Shown: positions 33,812-47,559 of the stretch, in pieces | How positions within the stretch are numbered: position 1 is the stretch's first letter | Layout: every line of letters starts with the position of its first letter | Assembly (NCBI GenBank): GCA_040437565.1 | Contig: JBDOQK010000022.1 | Coordinates: 434,001 to 498,000 of the forward strand | From: Albugo candida | Taxonomy: Eukaryota > Oomycota > Peronosporomycetes > Albuginales | DNA length: 64,000 nt | Direction of reading: 5' to 3' | Made by a program: the position numbers and the translations under genes | Notes under the pieces: model-generated | Seen by the model: the letters and a program-made list of their open reading frames with translations, nothing else | Database searches by the model: none | What the model was told of the DNA's origin: nothing

Positions 33812-36800
33812 GGATATGAGCCCAACGACTAATTCTAACGGCGCGCCAAGCGCACCAACTCCAGTCAGCTCTGACGCCGTCCACGAAAGGGACACTGCGT
33901 CTCCAGCGGTAGTCCACGAAAGGAGCGATGAAGTCACCACCAGAATACTCGCATCAATCGTCGACCTCCAAGCTCGTATGACGCAGATGGAGGTCTCGCA
34001 GCTGAAACGTGATGAAGATGAACACATGATTGGTGCGATTGAGTCGGGAATGTTTCGCTCTGCACTTTCCAATGGTCGCGGTGGTACACCGATGCACATC
34101 AACTCACTAGGCCACTCACCGATGTGTCCAAGAACTGGACAAGAGCGCACAAGTGTATCCCCAAGGAGCTGCCCGGAACGCGGCGTCGCAGATTCATGAG
34201 CTCCGGATGAAGCTAGAAGCACAGAAAGCAATGAGATTTCCAGACGAGCGTAAAAAAAGATTGACCATCCGGAAATTTGATGGCTCCGGTTTTTTGGATT
34301 GGCGAAGAATATTCATGCGTCAGGTCCAGTACGCTAAAGCGGCATGTGGTTTCGACTGGTCCGAACACGTAAAGACTGACCTGCTTGGCCACTACCTTAG
34401 TGGTACGGCTGAGCGCTACTACAAAAATCAGGTCGAGATATGGTGGTATCAGACACCAACGCTTGCTCACGTTATGGAGCGTTCATCAGACATTCAAGAC
34501 AAGTATCACAGCATCCCAGTCGATGAAGGTTTTTACAGCGAAGAAGGAACCAAATTGAAGCTGGACCAAGAACTAATCTTGCTTGGTGGCGCTGAGCGAT
34601 GCATGTGACGGCGCTGACGCGCAAGTGCTTGAGAACATTGTGCACTATGCGTCGACTGAGCTCACACGGTGCTAATGGCCAAGTACGGCGGAAGTCGTCC
34701 CGACTACCTTGCTTAAGCTGAAGAGCTTGCACATTTCGCGCAGTCTATCGAGTTGGATACGCAAAGTACTTCCTCGTTTGGCAAGGATGTCGTAACACAC
34801 GTTGCTGAAAGCAAGCCACGTGTTGATATGCGCACGTGTTTTGGGTGTGGCAAAGTCGGGTACATCCACTTGGTCTTTCCTGACGAAAGAAAGAAGGCGA
34901 AGAGAAATAATGGCGTCAAGGGGACTTGGAGAAACAATGCCAGGACAAAGGACATTGTTAACTACACTTTGTTCATACAAGAAGCCAAGGCCCAGGACAG
35001 CTTGTGATCTGGACAGTGGATCTAGCAGGCACCTCGTCAATGATGAAGTGCTTCTCGAAGATGCAAGAGATTGTGATGACCAATGCCTGGTCGCCAACAG
35101 AGAAATGCTTCGTCTTACAATTGCCGGAAATGTGGTGATTCACGTGATGGAATGCGGAAAAGCAAGTTTTATACGACTTACAGAACTCTACTACGCACCG
35201 CTACTAGTGCACAAGATCGTGTCGTACGGTAAGCTTGAGCTTAAAGGTTACGGGCTCAAGTATAAGAATAACAGGCGAGCCTTTATCTCCCTCAATACCG
35301 GCTCCGTCGTGTTCGACGTGGCGATGTGCAACAACATCCTCGTCATCGAGACGAAAGAAGAAAGAGCTGACGAAGGGATATTGAAGACGTTCGTTGCCGC
35401 GATTGATGAAGTAAAAAATCAGGAAGTTGATGAAGGTGTGCATCAGGAACGCTCCTGCACCTTCAAAAACGTTTCGGCCATCTATCCTACGACACTATTG
35501 AAAAAATGGCCCGTGAGCCTAGATCTGTAATCCGGCTTACTGATAATGAGCGAGTGACGTGTGTCACATGCGCGCAAGCGAAGCAGTCAAAGAGTGCGCA
35601 GTCAAGAAGGACACAGGCATGCATTCACCGGTTGACCGTGTGGGTGCTCTTATCTGTCCGGATTTCAAAGGACCCATGACACCAAAGGATCGAATGGAAA
35701 ATCGGTACTCGTCAACTTCGCGGATCACAATAGCAATTACTGCTGCGGGTCTCTCGCACGCACCAAGGATCAAGCAGCGGTTACCTTTTAGGATTTCTTG
35801 ATCTGTTTTTGAGAAGCTTTTCAATTTCCAGGTCCACGTTCTGCGAACTAACGGTGGAGGAGAATACAGGAATGTGGATTTACTTTGCAAGCCGGCGTGG
35901 AGAGACAAGTGAGCGAGGCGCGCAACCAAGGAAAAGCCGAGCGCATACACAGAACAGTTGTAAACATGGCGCGCTCAATGATATTTCGCAAGAAACCTCC
36001 CGCTGTATTTCTGGGGTGATGAGGTCAAATACTAGGCGTACATCTTGAATCGCATCCCTACGAGCGCGAACTCCAATCGTGCATCGCCAATCGAAGTATT
36101 GACAAAGCAAGCGCCCGATCTACGCGACATCGTTATATTTGTATCAACATGTACGGCGTAACGTGACCCAGCTAGCTCATCAGGAGCAGTTTGGCACCAT
36201 TTTCGGGCGCAGCGACGAGACCAAGGGATACCGTGTTTATATTCATGAAGACAACGTCGTCATTGTTACACAGCACGTCAAGAATATCCAGACGCTTTTC
36301 AACGTGCAGAATAGAGAGCTCCAACACATTCTAAAGCTAGAGGATGGTAATGGTGATGCTCAAGGTGACTTGCGGATAACTCGAAATCGCTGCGACAATG
36401 ACAAAAATAGGAAGAGCTAGTGGAAGATTAAGCTATGGATGCGTGTCCCTCATGCAAGACGCGCATCAACAAAGAAGGTGAGGCAAGCTATGAGGAGTAA
36501 GACTCATTCTGTAGCCACCGTGCTACAAGCCTTCAAGCCAGACCCGAAGACACACGCTGAAGCGATGCGTAGTTCGAAGGCTGAAGGTTTGTGCAACGCC
36601 ATGCTCAAACTTATCCAAGCTCTTAGGGAAAACAACGTGTGGAATGTGATCAAGCGACCGGCCGATGCAAATTTGATACACAAAAAGTGGGTGTTCCAGA
36701 CGAAGACAGATGCAAACGGCGTGGTAGAAAGACTCAAGGCGCGACTGGTTGCATTTGGGAACGAGCAAGTCTTCGGTGCTGACTACTTGCTTACCTTCGC

Positions 36801-38172
36801 CGCTGTGATGGAAATGTCAACAATGAAGGTTATACTGAGTCTTACGGCGATATGGGGTGTACCGGCTAAGCATGGTGATATCCCAAATGATTACGTTAAG
36901 CTGACAAGGAGGAGCACCTGAAGATATTGCTGCATGTGCCAAGCGGCATGAGAATTAACGAAGAGCATTTCGAGATACTTGTAGCGACTAAAAATGTGAC
37001 GTCGCGCTCTAGCTGAAGAAGAGCCTCTATGGGCTTAAACAAGCAGGACGACTCTGGAGTCAACTGCTGCAGACAAAACTTCAAGACGCAGGATTCAAAC
37101 AGCGCATTAGTGATATGTGCCTATTCTAAAAGCGCGACGGTCATGAGATGATAATGGTGGGTTTCTACGTTGATGACCTCCTAGTCACAGCGACCACGGT
37201 TGAAGGCGTCGATTGGTTATATACGGATATGAAATCGCTTTCGATCAAAAAATAGGACCAGTTTCAAAATTTCTTGGTATTCGAATGAAGGCGCTCGACA
37301 CGAGCGCGTACGTTCTGGACCAGAAGGAGGCGATTGATGAGCTGTTTCGGGAGCACGGGCTAGTGTTGGATAATTCTTCATTTACACCGATCAGCGACGA
37401 CTGCTACAATAAAGTTGGATCGAGCAGCGCCCTTCTAAAAATGGTAGAGCCTGGAAACCAACAATCAAGTCGTTTCAGTCCCTTGTTGGTAGCCTACTGT
37501 GGGTCGCACGATGCACTCGGCCTGATATCACGTTTGCGGTACACAAGGCAACACTTCAGACACATGAGCCGATAGAACAAGACTGGAAACTGGCAAAGAG
37601 AATTGCCCGATGCCTCGGTGAGAGAAAGGACATGCGACTCGAGATGCGCACTGATGCCAAGAACAAAAGTGAATCTACTCTGGAATCCTACAGCGATGCG
37701 GACTTCGCCGCAGACAAGAGCGACATGAATTCTCTATCAGGTACTATATATATGCTTAACAAATGCCCGTGAGCTGGGCTGCGAAGAACAAGGAGGAGTC
37801 TCGCTCTCGACAATGGAAGCCGAGTTCGTAGCAGCATCAGAAACGGCTCGCGAGCTTCTCGGAGTCCGGGAGATGGTAATGGAAGTTGGACTGACGCCGA
37901 TTATATCCATGCGGATGCACGTAGATAATCAAGCAGCTACTCGTAAGATCGAAGGCGAGGCTATTTCATTGAAGGCTAAACATATCGACGTGCGCCTCAA
38001 GTTTATTAAGGACTTCGTTCATCGAGGCAGCCTTGAGCCACGCTTCGTCCAGTCTGAGCTCATGCTCGCGGATCTATTGACCAAGGCAGTAGACAAGCAC
38101 AAGCACGCCAAGCTGCGACCGATAGTGGGTTTACACTAGCTAAGGTGACGATGATGCGATCGCGATGAGGAG

Positions 38173-38406
38173 TGTTGACGAAGGGTGTGTTGTTGTCAAG
38201 TTACGCTATCACACAATGCAGGTTGGTAACGGTACAGGATTACCGACGCGCGGCCAGACGATTTCTAATGCGCGATCGATACAATTACAAGGCATAGTCG
38301 AAGAAAGCAGTAGGCTTAGAGTAGCAAGATAGTTTGCGAACTAAGAACCTAAATGTATTTTCAGTATTCAGTGTGCCACCTGCTGAGCACTACGCATCTT
38401 CTAACA
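38173..38406 (+). repeat. 3' LTR of the full-length copia fossil
   Basis: 234 bp, TGTTGACGAAGGG...CTTCTAACA, preceded by the purine-rich GATGAGGAG and followed by the CATTA target duplicate. Confidence 0.92.
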
Positions 38407-38411
38407 CATTA

Positions 38412-40641
38412 CACCTTTAGTGAATCAGAAAGGCTTACGTCTCGGAATCAAAGCGGAAAGTAAAACATTGCAGAACTCCTTAATGCAAGCCATTCTTGAA
38501 GCCAATACATTCCATATGTCTCATCAGCGTACAATCTATTTAAAAAAGCTAATATCATTCCATTTCTTTGTAGATATTACATGCTACATCTTGTAATATT
38601 ATTATCCCCGCGGTGTTTAGAACCATGGTATCTGGAGCAGTGATTAGCTATCTTTCGATCAGAAGTTTCGACCATTACGCGTTCGTTTCCAGTGAGAGGG
38701 TCGTCGAGCTATGTGCAGTGGAGATTTCTTAAAATATTGAGAGCAGTCTACATCTACAGGAATCGCACGGCAATCCGATATCGTATGATTCGTTTATTCG
38801 TTTCAGTTGCACGTTGAGATGAATCGCGATTGCGCAACTGAGAATTATTTACTGTAGAAAGAACCTTTACATATAAAAGAATCGACCATCCAACATTGTA
38901 TTCAAGTTTTGCTTTTAACTCTCGTGATGCGAATGAATATATTGCGTCAACCTGGTGTATTTCTCTTGGATGAGATTTCATCAAACAAATTTAAAGTTGT
39001 TCGAATCAGATATGCAAACAGATTTGCATCATTTCGTTATAAAATAAAAAAAGGACCGTGACTTTCCCCTGATCTCTCAAGTTCATCTCACTAAATGCAC
39101 TATGCATCGAAAGTACACCGCAGCTCGTACTTGGAATGACGGCTTTCTGTTCACTCCAAGAGCCATATAGAAAAAAAATCTGCACCAATGATCCTAGATG
39201 CCACATGCCACAAAGAAAAGAGTTCGACATGTGATCGGAGGTTGAAGAACGCAAACTCGTGTGACTAAAGATATCATGTCTACCGAATAGAGTTCCTTGT
39301 TCTCGAGACCATACTGTGAAAATCAATTTCTTCTAGAAGTAGAATTCCTTGGACACGGTTCAATTCGTCATGATGCGATATAAAGTTATGCTCGATTGAA
39401 GATGTCAAGATAAGAAGTTGTCGAGTCAAAAAGAAATGAGCAGATATTGATGTTGCAATGGGGTTTGAAGCAGCTTGCGCAATTCATGAAGAATATGAAA
39501 GAAGGTATTTTCCTCAGATCGTGTTTGTTCGGATCCACGGATTTCTTTTAGTGACACCTTACCATTGTTTTATGACCAATATATGCAATATGCTTGATGA
39601 TATTCCGAATCTGATTATATTCGGTGTGGGAAATGGAAAACCAATTAACTCAGCAAGACGCTCTGGCTGAACAGTACCAGATGATTATGTTTTGCGGAAT
39701 GAACTATTATTGTTGCATTATTTTGGCTGGAACGCACAATGGATCTGTTTCCGAACACAGTAGTGAATTACAGGCTCCAATGCGTGAAGTTCCACGAGAT
39801 GACGCATTTCATACTTTGGAACATGAAGAAACTTAACTATGACATTTCACATGCCTAAAATATTATAGTACTCGAAGAGAGAAAACATGAAACACGTTAG
39901 GCACATGAATCTCCTTTATGCGTTTAGCACTTGCCCCAAATTGAGCAGTATTGTGCAAAACCATCGACTGAAACGTCCTGTCAAAATACTTTTTGGCAAC
40001 TGTTAACCCATGCTGAAAGTATCTCAGACTTCATCTGTCGTCAGGATTCGAAATTGCTTGCGCATGCTTTGTAGTAATCACCCTCGCTCGTCGTCACTAA
40101 AGATCAATATTTCATAAGACAATTGACATGACTTGTTATGCCAGAACACCTACATGCAAGTCTGATGTACGTTAAGCGTAAGTACTCCTTGATGTGTCAC
40201 CACAAGCATAAGGAACACTCTTGGCACTTATGATCGAGATGGGACTTAGAAGGATAATGTGAAACGTCAATATCCAGCCAACTATGGGCAGTCGCATGTG
40301 AAGTATGCATACCGTACTTGCTCACAATGCCACACCGAATGATACCTGACTAGTGTCCACGTTTCAAGACCCAATTTTGTTTCACGTGGCTTTTCTATCC
40401 ATCTACAACATGACCGAACCCCTTCATCAGCTTCTAGACTGTTCGTTCTTGAGTTGTAATGATGAGAACGCTCTTGAATGCTTCAACGCAATCAGGAATG
40501 TCAAATGTTACAAAATGAGTTTATTTGTTTCCATCAATATCTTCAAACTTATTTAAGCATGTGAGCACTGATGCTTCGCGAATTTTCATGCCTGCTATTT
40601 ACACTCGAGATTTTCGCAAGCTGTCTGTGGTGCACGTCTTG
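38412..40641 (+). pseudogene. Degenerate plus-strand family, copy 1b, and flanks
   Basis: 38412-38950 aligns with 47022-47530 of copy 2 (the sequence flanking the empty copia site). 38950-39900 is the second in-unit copy of the plus-strand family. Open pieces at 39458-39836 read DDIPNLIIFGVGNGKPI and CCIILAGTHNGSVSEHSSE, mirrored in copy 2 by DDNPNPIVFGVG and CIILGGTRNGSGSGNSSE, so a coding sequence was once shared. No known domain. 39900-40640 is also shared with copy 2 (51480-52300) but carries no clear gene. Confidence 0.45.
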
Positions 40642-40812
40642 ATGCAAGTTTTGTTACTTTATAGCTCAGCTGCGTACTCTACAACTTCAATCAGCGAGGA
40701 TGTTTACGTCTCAAGCATCAAAGAGAAACCAAAATGCTTAAAAAGCTACTATCTAAATCAGTTTCAAACTCACGATAATCCATACGATCCCATGAGCGTG
40801 CAATCTATTTAA
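40642..40812 (+). CDS. Small secreted-peptide candidate
   Basis: From ATG 40642 the frame reads MQVLLLYSSAAYSTTS, a plausible signal peptide, then SEDVYVSSIKEKPKCLKSYY and HDNPYDPMSV to TAA at 40812; an upstream in-frame ATG at 40588 is possible. The copy 2 equivalent (about 52290-52450) keeps SEDVYVSRMEEKSKYQ and HDNPYDPMSV in frame but has no intact leader. The similar amino-acid strings in both copies argue that it was coding; whether it is still expressed is unknown. Confidence 0.35.
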   Translation: MQVLLLYSSAAYSTTSISEDVYVSSIKEKPKCLKSYYLNQFQTHDNPYDPMSVQSI

Positions 40813-41375
40813 CGAACATTCCATGCGAGCACAAACATTTCATACCGACAAGATAGCCTCCGACATCTTGTAATATGACCTTGTCGGTATGCGAAAAGTG
40901 ATCCGATCTCATGTGAAGGACACATGATCTAGTAAGAAAGTAACCAAGGAGTATTCCGAGAAATCCAGATACGAGGCCTTTTGTGATGCACGTGGCGTTC
41001 AGAAACGTAGAATGTCGAGTTGCCTCAACTATTACTCAACATAAAATAATCGACCGGTACATTTGAATTGAATGGAGAGTACAGAGAATCTTGGAAGGAT
41101 GATAGTTGGAGACAATCACGGATTTCTGGTGCTTGAATTGCCTTTTAGAAGCGATAGCGCTCAGGCAAAAAGATGATACAGGAATGGTTGGACGCAAAAT
41201 ACGATGGTAGATTCTATGCTTTGAGAGATACGTGACTTATGATTGATATGGAGAAGCGTGAAACGTGATTTTTCGATTGGAGATCGTGCAATCAGCACTC
41301 TGACTCCATATATAAATTCTTTTATTCCTCAACATCCCTGAAACGGTGTAGTCACTCTACATCAAACCAGGTACA

Positions 41376-42028
41376 ATGTTCTCCCTTTTATTGTGTCTCT
41401 AGAACTATTCATATCCTAAAGTGGTTTCATCGCACCTTTATACGATGCTGGTAGACTGTACGTATTTCTCAGTTGTTCATGTCCCTCACATTGAAACAGA
41501 CGGTATAGAAAAATAAAAAGCATCTACGGTAATAAGCCCTGCATTCCACCACGTTAATGCCCTCCAACCGTTGGACTTCACAGTGAACTACACACAAACT
41601 CATACCAAATTACGTTTTCTTTCTAGTCGGTTGTGTAGAACTCGAGCGCACCTAAAAAACTATTCTAGGATTAGAGCGGCCAAGAGCGACTTCGTACAAT
41701 ATGGTGCAATACTACAGCGAGAGTCATGGTATCATATCCGTGGTAGACGCTGTCACTGAGCATCGTTTCGACGAAGCCAAACGCACAATTTAAACATGCT
41801 TACAGATGAGGAGCTCATTTCTGTACCTGTGATCGTTTTAGCCAACTAAAATGATTGTAAAGACGCACATCCCATCAGTGCGATGGAGGAGCTCTTTCAA
41901 ATACAAAAGCTGACTTCAACACCAGGGAAACTTGTGTCCGTATCAGCAATCATAAAAGACGGAAGTCACGCGGCAATACAATGGATTTTGTATAAAGTGA
42001 GACAAAGTGAGCGTTTCCTAACACAATG
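41376..42028 (+). pseudogene. ARFRP1 pseudogene, tandem copy 2
   Basis: Aligns over the whole length with intact ARFRP1, including both intron positions (GTACGTATTTCTCAG near 41459). Stops and indels break it early, and the P-loop region is damaged. The 3' half is best kept (the stretch GACGCACATCCCATCAGTGC is identical to the parent). It still ends at a position equal to the parent stop. Confidence 0.85.
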
Positions 42029-42859
42029 AATCGATTTTCCCCAAATTTGTAGTTTTAGAGTCAACATTCCAACGCTTGCAATCGTTCCTATAGACTAAGA
42101 ATATCAGTTGAGCTTTCTATTATGTAATTCGTTTGTTTACGATCCAAAATATCAAAACGTTCCTTTGTATCAAATTGCTTTCCTTTGACAGCTTTTACTT
42201 TTTGAAGTGCTATTCCATTGCTTCATTTGATGTTGACCGCTGCCACTCTAATAACGTCGATTTTCATGCTTATACATGCTTCCGGTGCTCGCATCCAACC
42301 TTTAATCAAATTGCTGATGTGCCATTTGAACGTTTGCTATCTCTGACATAATTTGCGCGAGCAAGTTTCTATACATCTGTGATGATTTCTTCAAATGTGC
42401 AAATTTGTATATCCAGCTCTCAGACAAACCAATTTCACGGTAAATGAAAGCGTTGGGTCATACCACGTGTTCAGTTCACATGAAAGGAGTTGAAATAAAG
42501 TGTCAGGACATATATCAAATTTATGACACAGTACGACAGCGTCACCACAAACACATTTCTATGCTGCACGTATTTAGCGGCATTGAACGAGTATGAGGAC
42601 GATTGGATGCTTAAATCTCCGCGAGAATAAAGAAACTCACTGGAAAGAGTGGCATCACGAATTTTCTTTTCTCTGTGATTTCGGGTATTCAACTTCGTCA
42701 TTGAAGCAAACCACACATAAAAAGATGCTTCTGGTGGAGTTTATGGAGATTGGAGTTCATTCACAGTGCAATATCCGACATGGGACCAGTCGAGAAAGAT
42801 GTCGGAAGAGTACAACAAAGATGTTGAGACAATGCATTATCAAAAGACTTTCGATGCTG

Positions 42860-44672
42860 CTATTCAAGTTTTCCGAACTCACCGAATTTATATGCCTCAC
42901 GCACCATCGCAGAATAAGGAGTCCAATCATCAGATCCTTCCCCGAACAAATCCATCCAAGTGTTTCTATCCTGAACGTGATCTATCAACTCCTTACTGGA
43001 GATTGGACGAAGTGAACGGATATCGTGCTCGAATATTTTATCAGTTATCCTTAAACATTGGACGTATGGCGATTTTGATGCTACGTCTTCAAACAACATC
43101 CAGATGTGTCGCGGCTCAGTCGACACGAAAAAAACACTGTGCGCCAGAGAAAACAGGAGCAAGCAATTCGAATCCTTGTATTCAGCCAACACAAATAAGA
43201 CCATTGAATTAAAAGGGCGATCGTGCGTTTGAGAATTCGACTCACGTTTCAAGATAATGTCATTCATCTTGGATCGATACGAGATTAGGTTACTACGAGA
43301 AGGCATGTCATATTCGATACCCATATTCTGTAGCTTGGACTTGATCATTTCAGAATGGCGAGTACAAATGTCTCTTGGAATGATTTCAAGCCTACCGCAG
43401 GCACTTACATCTGATGGGGTAATGCAATTTTCAAGCCCACTTGTCGATTCGACTTGAATTGTTCCCATGATAGTTAAACCAGATAACTTCACTGCACTTT
43501 CCATATCAGGCTCGAGACATTTCTGGCATGCTTTGGCATCGGAACAGTAAGCCAGAATACATTCTTCGGCGTGGCCCGGCAAACCCGGCAAGATTTGTCT
43601 ACCAATAGGTGAAGGATCGAAATGCAATTGATAGCTTAGCAAACACCTTTCCATAGGAAGCTTCTCAAGATGGTAAAGTGCATTTTCATCATTTTTATTT
43701 TCAGGTATATCCTTGCTTGTCATAATCAATAGTAATCTATCCTCTGGAGGCACATATTCAGCCACCATCCAGTGCACGTAAAATAATGCTCCCGAAAACA
43801 ACTTATTGACAGAAAGAAGCACAGACAGACGAATTTTCAGTATGTCCATCTCATTCCTATACAAATTAGATGTTATCTTCGCACATATCAATCGAGATTT
43901 CGGACTCCTTGGCTTAATAGACTGTGTTCGACCAGGTTCCGTCGATCTTTAAAGAATCCTAGCTCGTGGGTCGGTGTAGAACTGTTGACATGCCTCATCA
44001 GGATAGTACTCCCTCTTGAACTCAAAACAAGCCCTGGAACCATCGCAAGTATTGACAATACTTTCCTGTTCGTACGATGAGAACATTACATAGAGGATAA
44101 ACACGCGATCCTTTACTCCTACAATAAATTCTCCAAGGACTTCGGAATCACTGTATTGTCTCAGACATCTTCTGCATGTACCACGAGGAGCACTATGATC
44201 GTGAATTAGACATACCGGTTTTTTGGCTCCTTCATTGCCTTTTTTCTTGGTTAACTCAAATGGTCTGTTTTTTGGAAGATCATCTTTCGTAGGTTCTTTG
44301 AGCGCATCAGGTAATGTATAACCCAAACTGTCTCTAAAGCAAAGATACGAGCAATAATTATGTACATTTTGAAAACCGTTCCAGGAAGTGATGATTGTTA
44401 ACACAAAAGGAGAGATGAGATCCGCCTTCATAGATACTCTATAGACTCCTGCCTCATAGAATAGACTCTCCTGACAATGGCTTTAATAAACCATCATCCA
44501 TATTCCATCAATTTCTTCGGATCGGCGATAATAACGTTTCACCACAAGTTCATCTAAGCTCGCGTCCAAAAAACTGGCGCGTATGCATGCAAGAATGCTC
44601 AATGGTCGTTGCGCACGCATTACACAAATCGATAATGAGCAAATTAGCTGAATTCAAAGACGAGTCATCCAT
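42860..44672 (-). pseudogene. Cysteine-rich CxxC family gene, tandem copy 2 (broken)
   Basis: Parallel to the copy 1 gene. The longest open piece (42860-43891, 343 codons) carries CFLAYCS-like and CQKCLEPDMES, LPGLPG, MGTIQV and AHSVFFVSTEPRHIWMLFED. The upstream piece (43949-44431) carries CRRCLRQYSDS and LGEFIVGVKDRV. The N-terminal NACATTIEHS is recognisable before 44672. Fewer residues are shared with copy 1 than expected for recent copies. Several breaks; two long conserved stretches suggest it was functional for some time after duplication. Confidence 0.6.
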
Positions 44673-47559
44673 TCATTTCATGCAACCTTCCGGTCCCACG
44701 ATGTGCTGCTTCTTTTCCCAAAAAGAATGGTACGTTTTGAGTGGATGCTCTAATTTGAACCGATGAATCCTTTGTAGAAAGAGGTTGGGATTCTATGTAT
44801 AATACAGAATCTAATGACTTCATCATCGATAGGGTCTGCGCAGCTCCAGTATGCGGTGCTTTCTATTTTGCTCGGATTATCACTAGTCGGAGCAAAACAG
44901 TACTGTGGCAACATTTCCGCTGATGTTGCACGCTTTCAAATGATTAAGCTTTTGCATTACGAATGAATCAAAAGCATTACGCGACATTTTTATTACAGAC
45001 GCGTGCAATAACGACGCGGATGAGTTATCCGGCAAATAGTGTGCTTTCAAATTTATCGAAATATCACATATGGTGTTCCTTCGCGTTGATTGAATAATTG
45101 CCTGATTAGTTATTTTGAGTTTGATCACGCACTTTACTTCTCATTCACATCAATGACGTCACAAAGCTTCTACCGCGTCGGTATCAAAACATACGCTTTG
45201 TGGCAATTTATAGAATTGAAAAGGTACGACACCATCTTATTCTGCCTACGCTTGCATTCTTGGTACCGAGTATGCTGATTGCTGAAAGGTCTGCACCATT
45301 AGCATTCGCATGACTTTTCGTAATTTACTTAGACACTGGACAACAAAGTAGAGAAATCACTTCCTGATAACTGGAAACTTAAGGTGTGACGCTGAAATGT
45401 ACTCACTTTAAGTATTGGAAGCGCTGTTTCTCATATCTAATAAGTCACTAGACTGTCCTCGCCCGATCTTGAACCTAGTAGATGCATACGTATACCTGCA
45501 TCATTCAGATGAAGACTTTTCTCACTCGAGTCTATTTTATTACAATTATTTGCGACTTTGCATCGGAGTAAAGTATAGCTGCATTTGGATTCGCCGCATA
45601 ATGTCCAATCCCAAGACCGCTGAAACTACTAAAGACCAATCATATCATTTCAAAGGACCGAGATGTCATGTGCCCTGAAATATTTGAATTTGACACGCCC
45701 GCGAAGATAAAAACGCGCAAACTCGTGTAGCTAGAGATGGAACCATTCTATGTATGAATTCAATATACATCATTTTTGGAATCAAAGAATTGCTGCAGTG
45801 CAATCCTTCACAATGCGACAAGTAATTTGTTGCGCCTCCAAAACAGAGTCGACGTGAGAATACCTTCGAGGAAATCAAAAGAGCCGATATCGATCTTTTA
45901 GGAGTTTGGGCCATCTAATTCATTGTTGATGAAGAAATAGGAAAGCCTTTAAAATTTAGTTTATTCACAATATCACGAAGCGACATCTTACGGGAACGTT
46001 AGCTCGTCTATACGGTTTGATCTTGGCTTCATTCCAAGACCGAAGGAATACATTTCAATTGCTGCTTTCTTCTCGCAATGGGCTCGGCAACATGTTTTAG
46101 CTGGATAGCAACAGATGATAACGTTTTACTGCATAACTTCGCTCTTGCATAGAGTTGGCTGAAATGCGCATTGTCATGGCTTGCGATTTTAAGTGTGAGA
46201 AGGTCGATAAGATCTCCCATTATATTGTACAACGTAAAGAAGCTTCGTTATAGCTCTCCACGCATTTGAGAGAAACGCTTTATTCGACGAGTGAATGTAC
46301 GTAGAATGCCACGCATAGGCGCCCCAATACTAGCTAGCTAACTTTTAGCAACCTGATCAATTCAATGGTAGAAGAGAGAATATTGACTACAGCATTCTGT
46401 CGGTAGGCTTGGCGACAAACCCTATCCAGTTGTGGAAGTATCTATTACTTCTTACGTTGTCTGGATTCGTGAATATCTTGTGCATAATTTGTACTGAAAA
46501 TTCTCGATTCGTCGTTCCTGATGAGCTACCTGATGAGCAATTCACTTGAGACATATCTAAGGAGGTGCTAAGTCCGACACAACTAAAACGACAACGTCGT
46601 CTTCACTATACGGCGATTATTATCATAGAGTCAACACTTGCTTATTGTAGAATGCTTGACACCCATGATCAGGGAGAGTTATCTTGGAGTTATATTGTCA
46701 AACATCGAGCTTTGTCTCGCCAAATGTTCCCTGACTCGTCTCTATATTCAACCTTTTTTTTTAATCACGCATCATCCGCACCCATATCAACATGATATAA
46801 AATCTGCATGGAAGACCATTTTCCTTTAATCAGATGTGATGAACTGATAATTTACTTTTACCGTCAGCGTTATAATCATTCCTCGATGAAGGATTGCATT
46901 ATTTTCATGATTTCTCTTCACTTTGAATTTTCGTTAGCTTTTCAGCAAAGGCAGACTGAGTTCCGAGTATGCAAACGCTATTGCCCAGTCGTGTCACGTC
47001 CGAAACATAAGTACTCCATTACATCTTGAATGAATAAGAAAGGATTAAGTCTCGGAGTCAAAGCCGAAAGCAAAACGTTTGAGAATTCCTCAAGCCAGGC
47101 CATTCTTGAAGTCAACACATTTTATCTGGTGTCATCAGCGTGCGATGTATTCTAAAAAAGCTTATACCATTCCATTTCTTTGGGCAGATTGCCTGCTACA
47201 TCTTGCAACATTGTGATGCACGCGGTGTTAAAAAACAAAGTGTCTCGAGCAGCAATTTAACTATGTTTCAAAATGGAAGTTCCGACCATGAGCGCGTTCT
47301 TTTCCAGTGAAAGGATCGCGAGCTATGTGCAAGAGAAATTTTGTAACTGTCAGATCAATCAAAAAAAGCTAGGTACTGTACATCTTGAGGATTCCAGATG
47401 GCAAGTATCGTATGTTTCGTTCGGTTGCATAGTGAGCTGAATTCCGATTGCACGAAAATTGAAATTCGTTTATTGTAGAAAGGACCTTTACATACAAAAG
47501 AATCCGCCATCCAGTTTTTATTCGAGGTTTAGCTTAACACATTTCTTGATCCGAATCAA
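44673..47559 (+). pseudogene. Degenerate plus-strand sequence, copy 2a
   Basis: Aligns with 31540-33549 plus 38412-38960 of copy 1. Contains the eroded small secreted-protein relative (SQSFYRV, about 45160) and the plus-strand family relic (about 45660-46200). At 47017-47021 the copia target CATTA occurs once with no element. Confidence 0.45.

Larger units (their letters stand above)
33555..38406 (+). mobile_element. Ty1/copia LTR retrotransposon fossil, full length
   Basis: Complete but broken copia element (roughly ten or more breaks), about 4.85 kb, with both LTRs and a 5-bp target-site duplication CATTA (33550-33554 and 38407-38411). Parts in order: 5' LTR, gag (33816 to about 34660), zinc-knuckle-like and protease remains (DLDSGSSRHLVND near 35010), worn integrase (about 35450-36420), reverse transcriptase (about 36580-37620, KKWVFQTKTDANG visible), RNase H (about 37640-38139, ending LADLLTKAV), purine tract, 3' LTR. 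By eye the LTRs differ at about a tenth of positions plus one indel, so it is moderately old, yet younger than the tandem array, because copy 2 has the empty site. Confidence 0.92.
26285..41069. repeat. Tandem unit, copy 1 (interrupted by a copia fossil)
   Basis: First of three diverged copies of a large unit. The left edge is set by a conserved string (GGAGAGTACAGAG) 5' of ARFRP1 that recurs at about 41074 and, changed, at 52734. Contents: ARFRP1 (intact), minus-strand cysteine-rich gene, plus-strand degenerate family twice, and a small secreted-peptide candidate at 40642. Without the inserted copia element it is about 9.9 kb. By eye the copies differ at roughly a quarter of aligned positions, with many indels, so the duplication is old. 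Confidence 0.75.
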
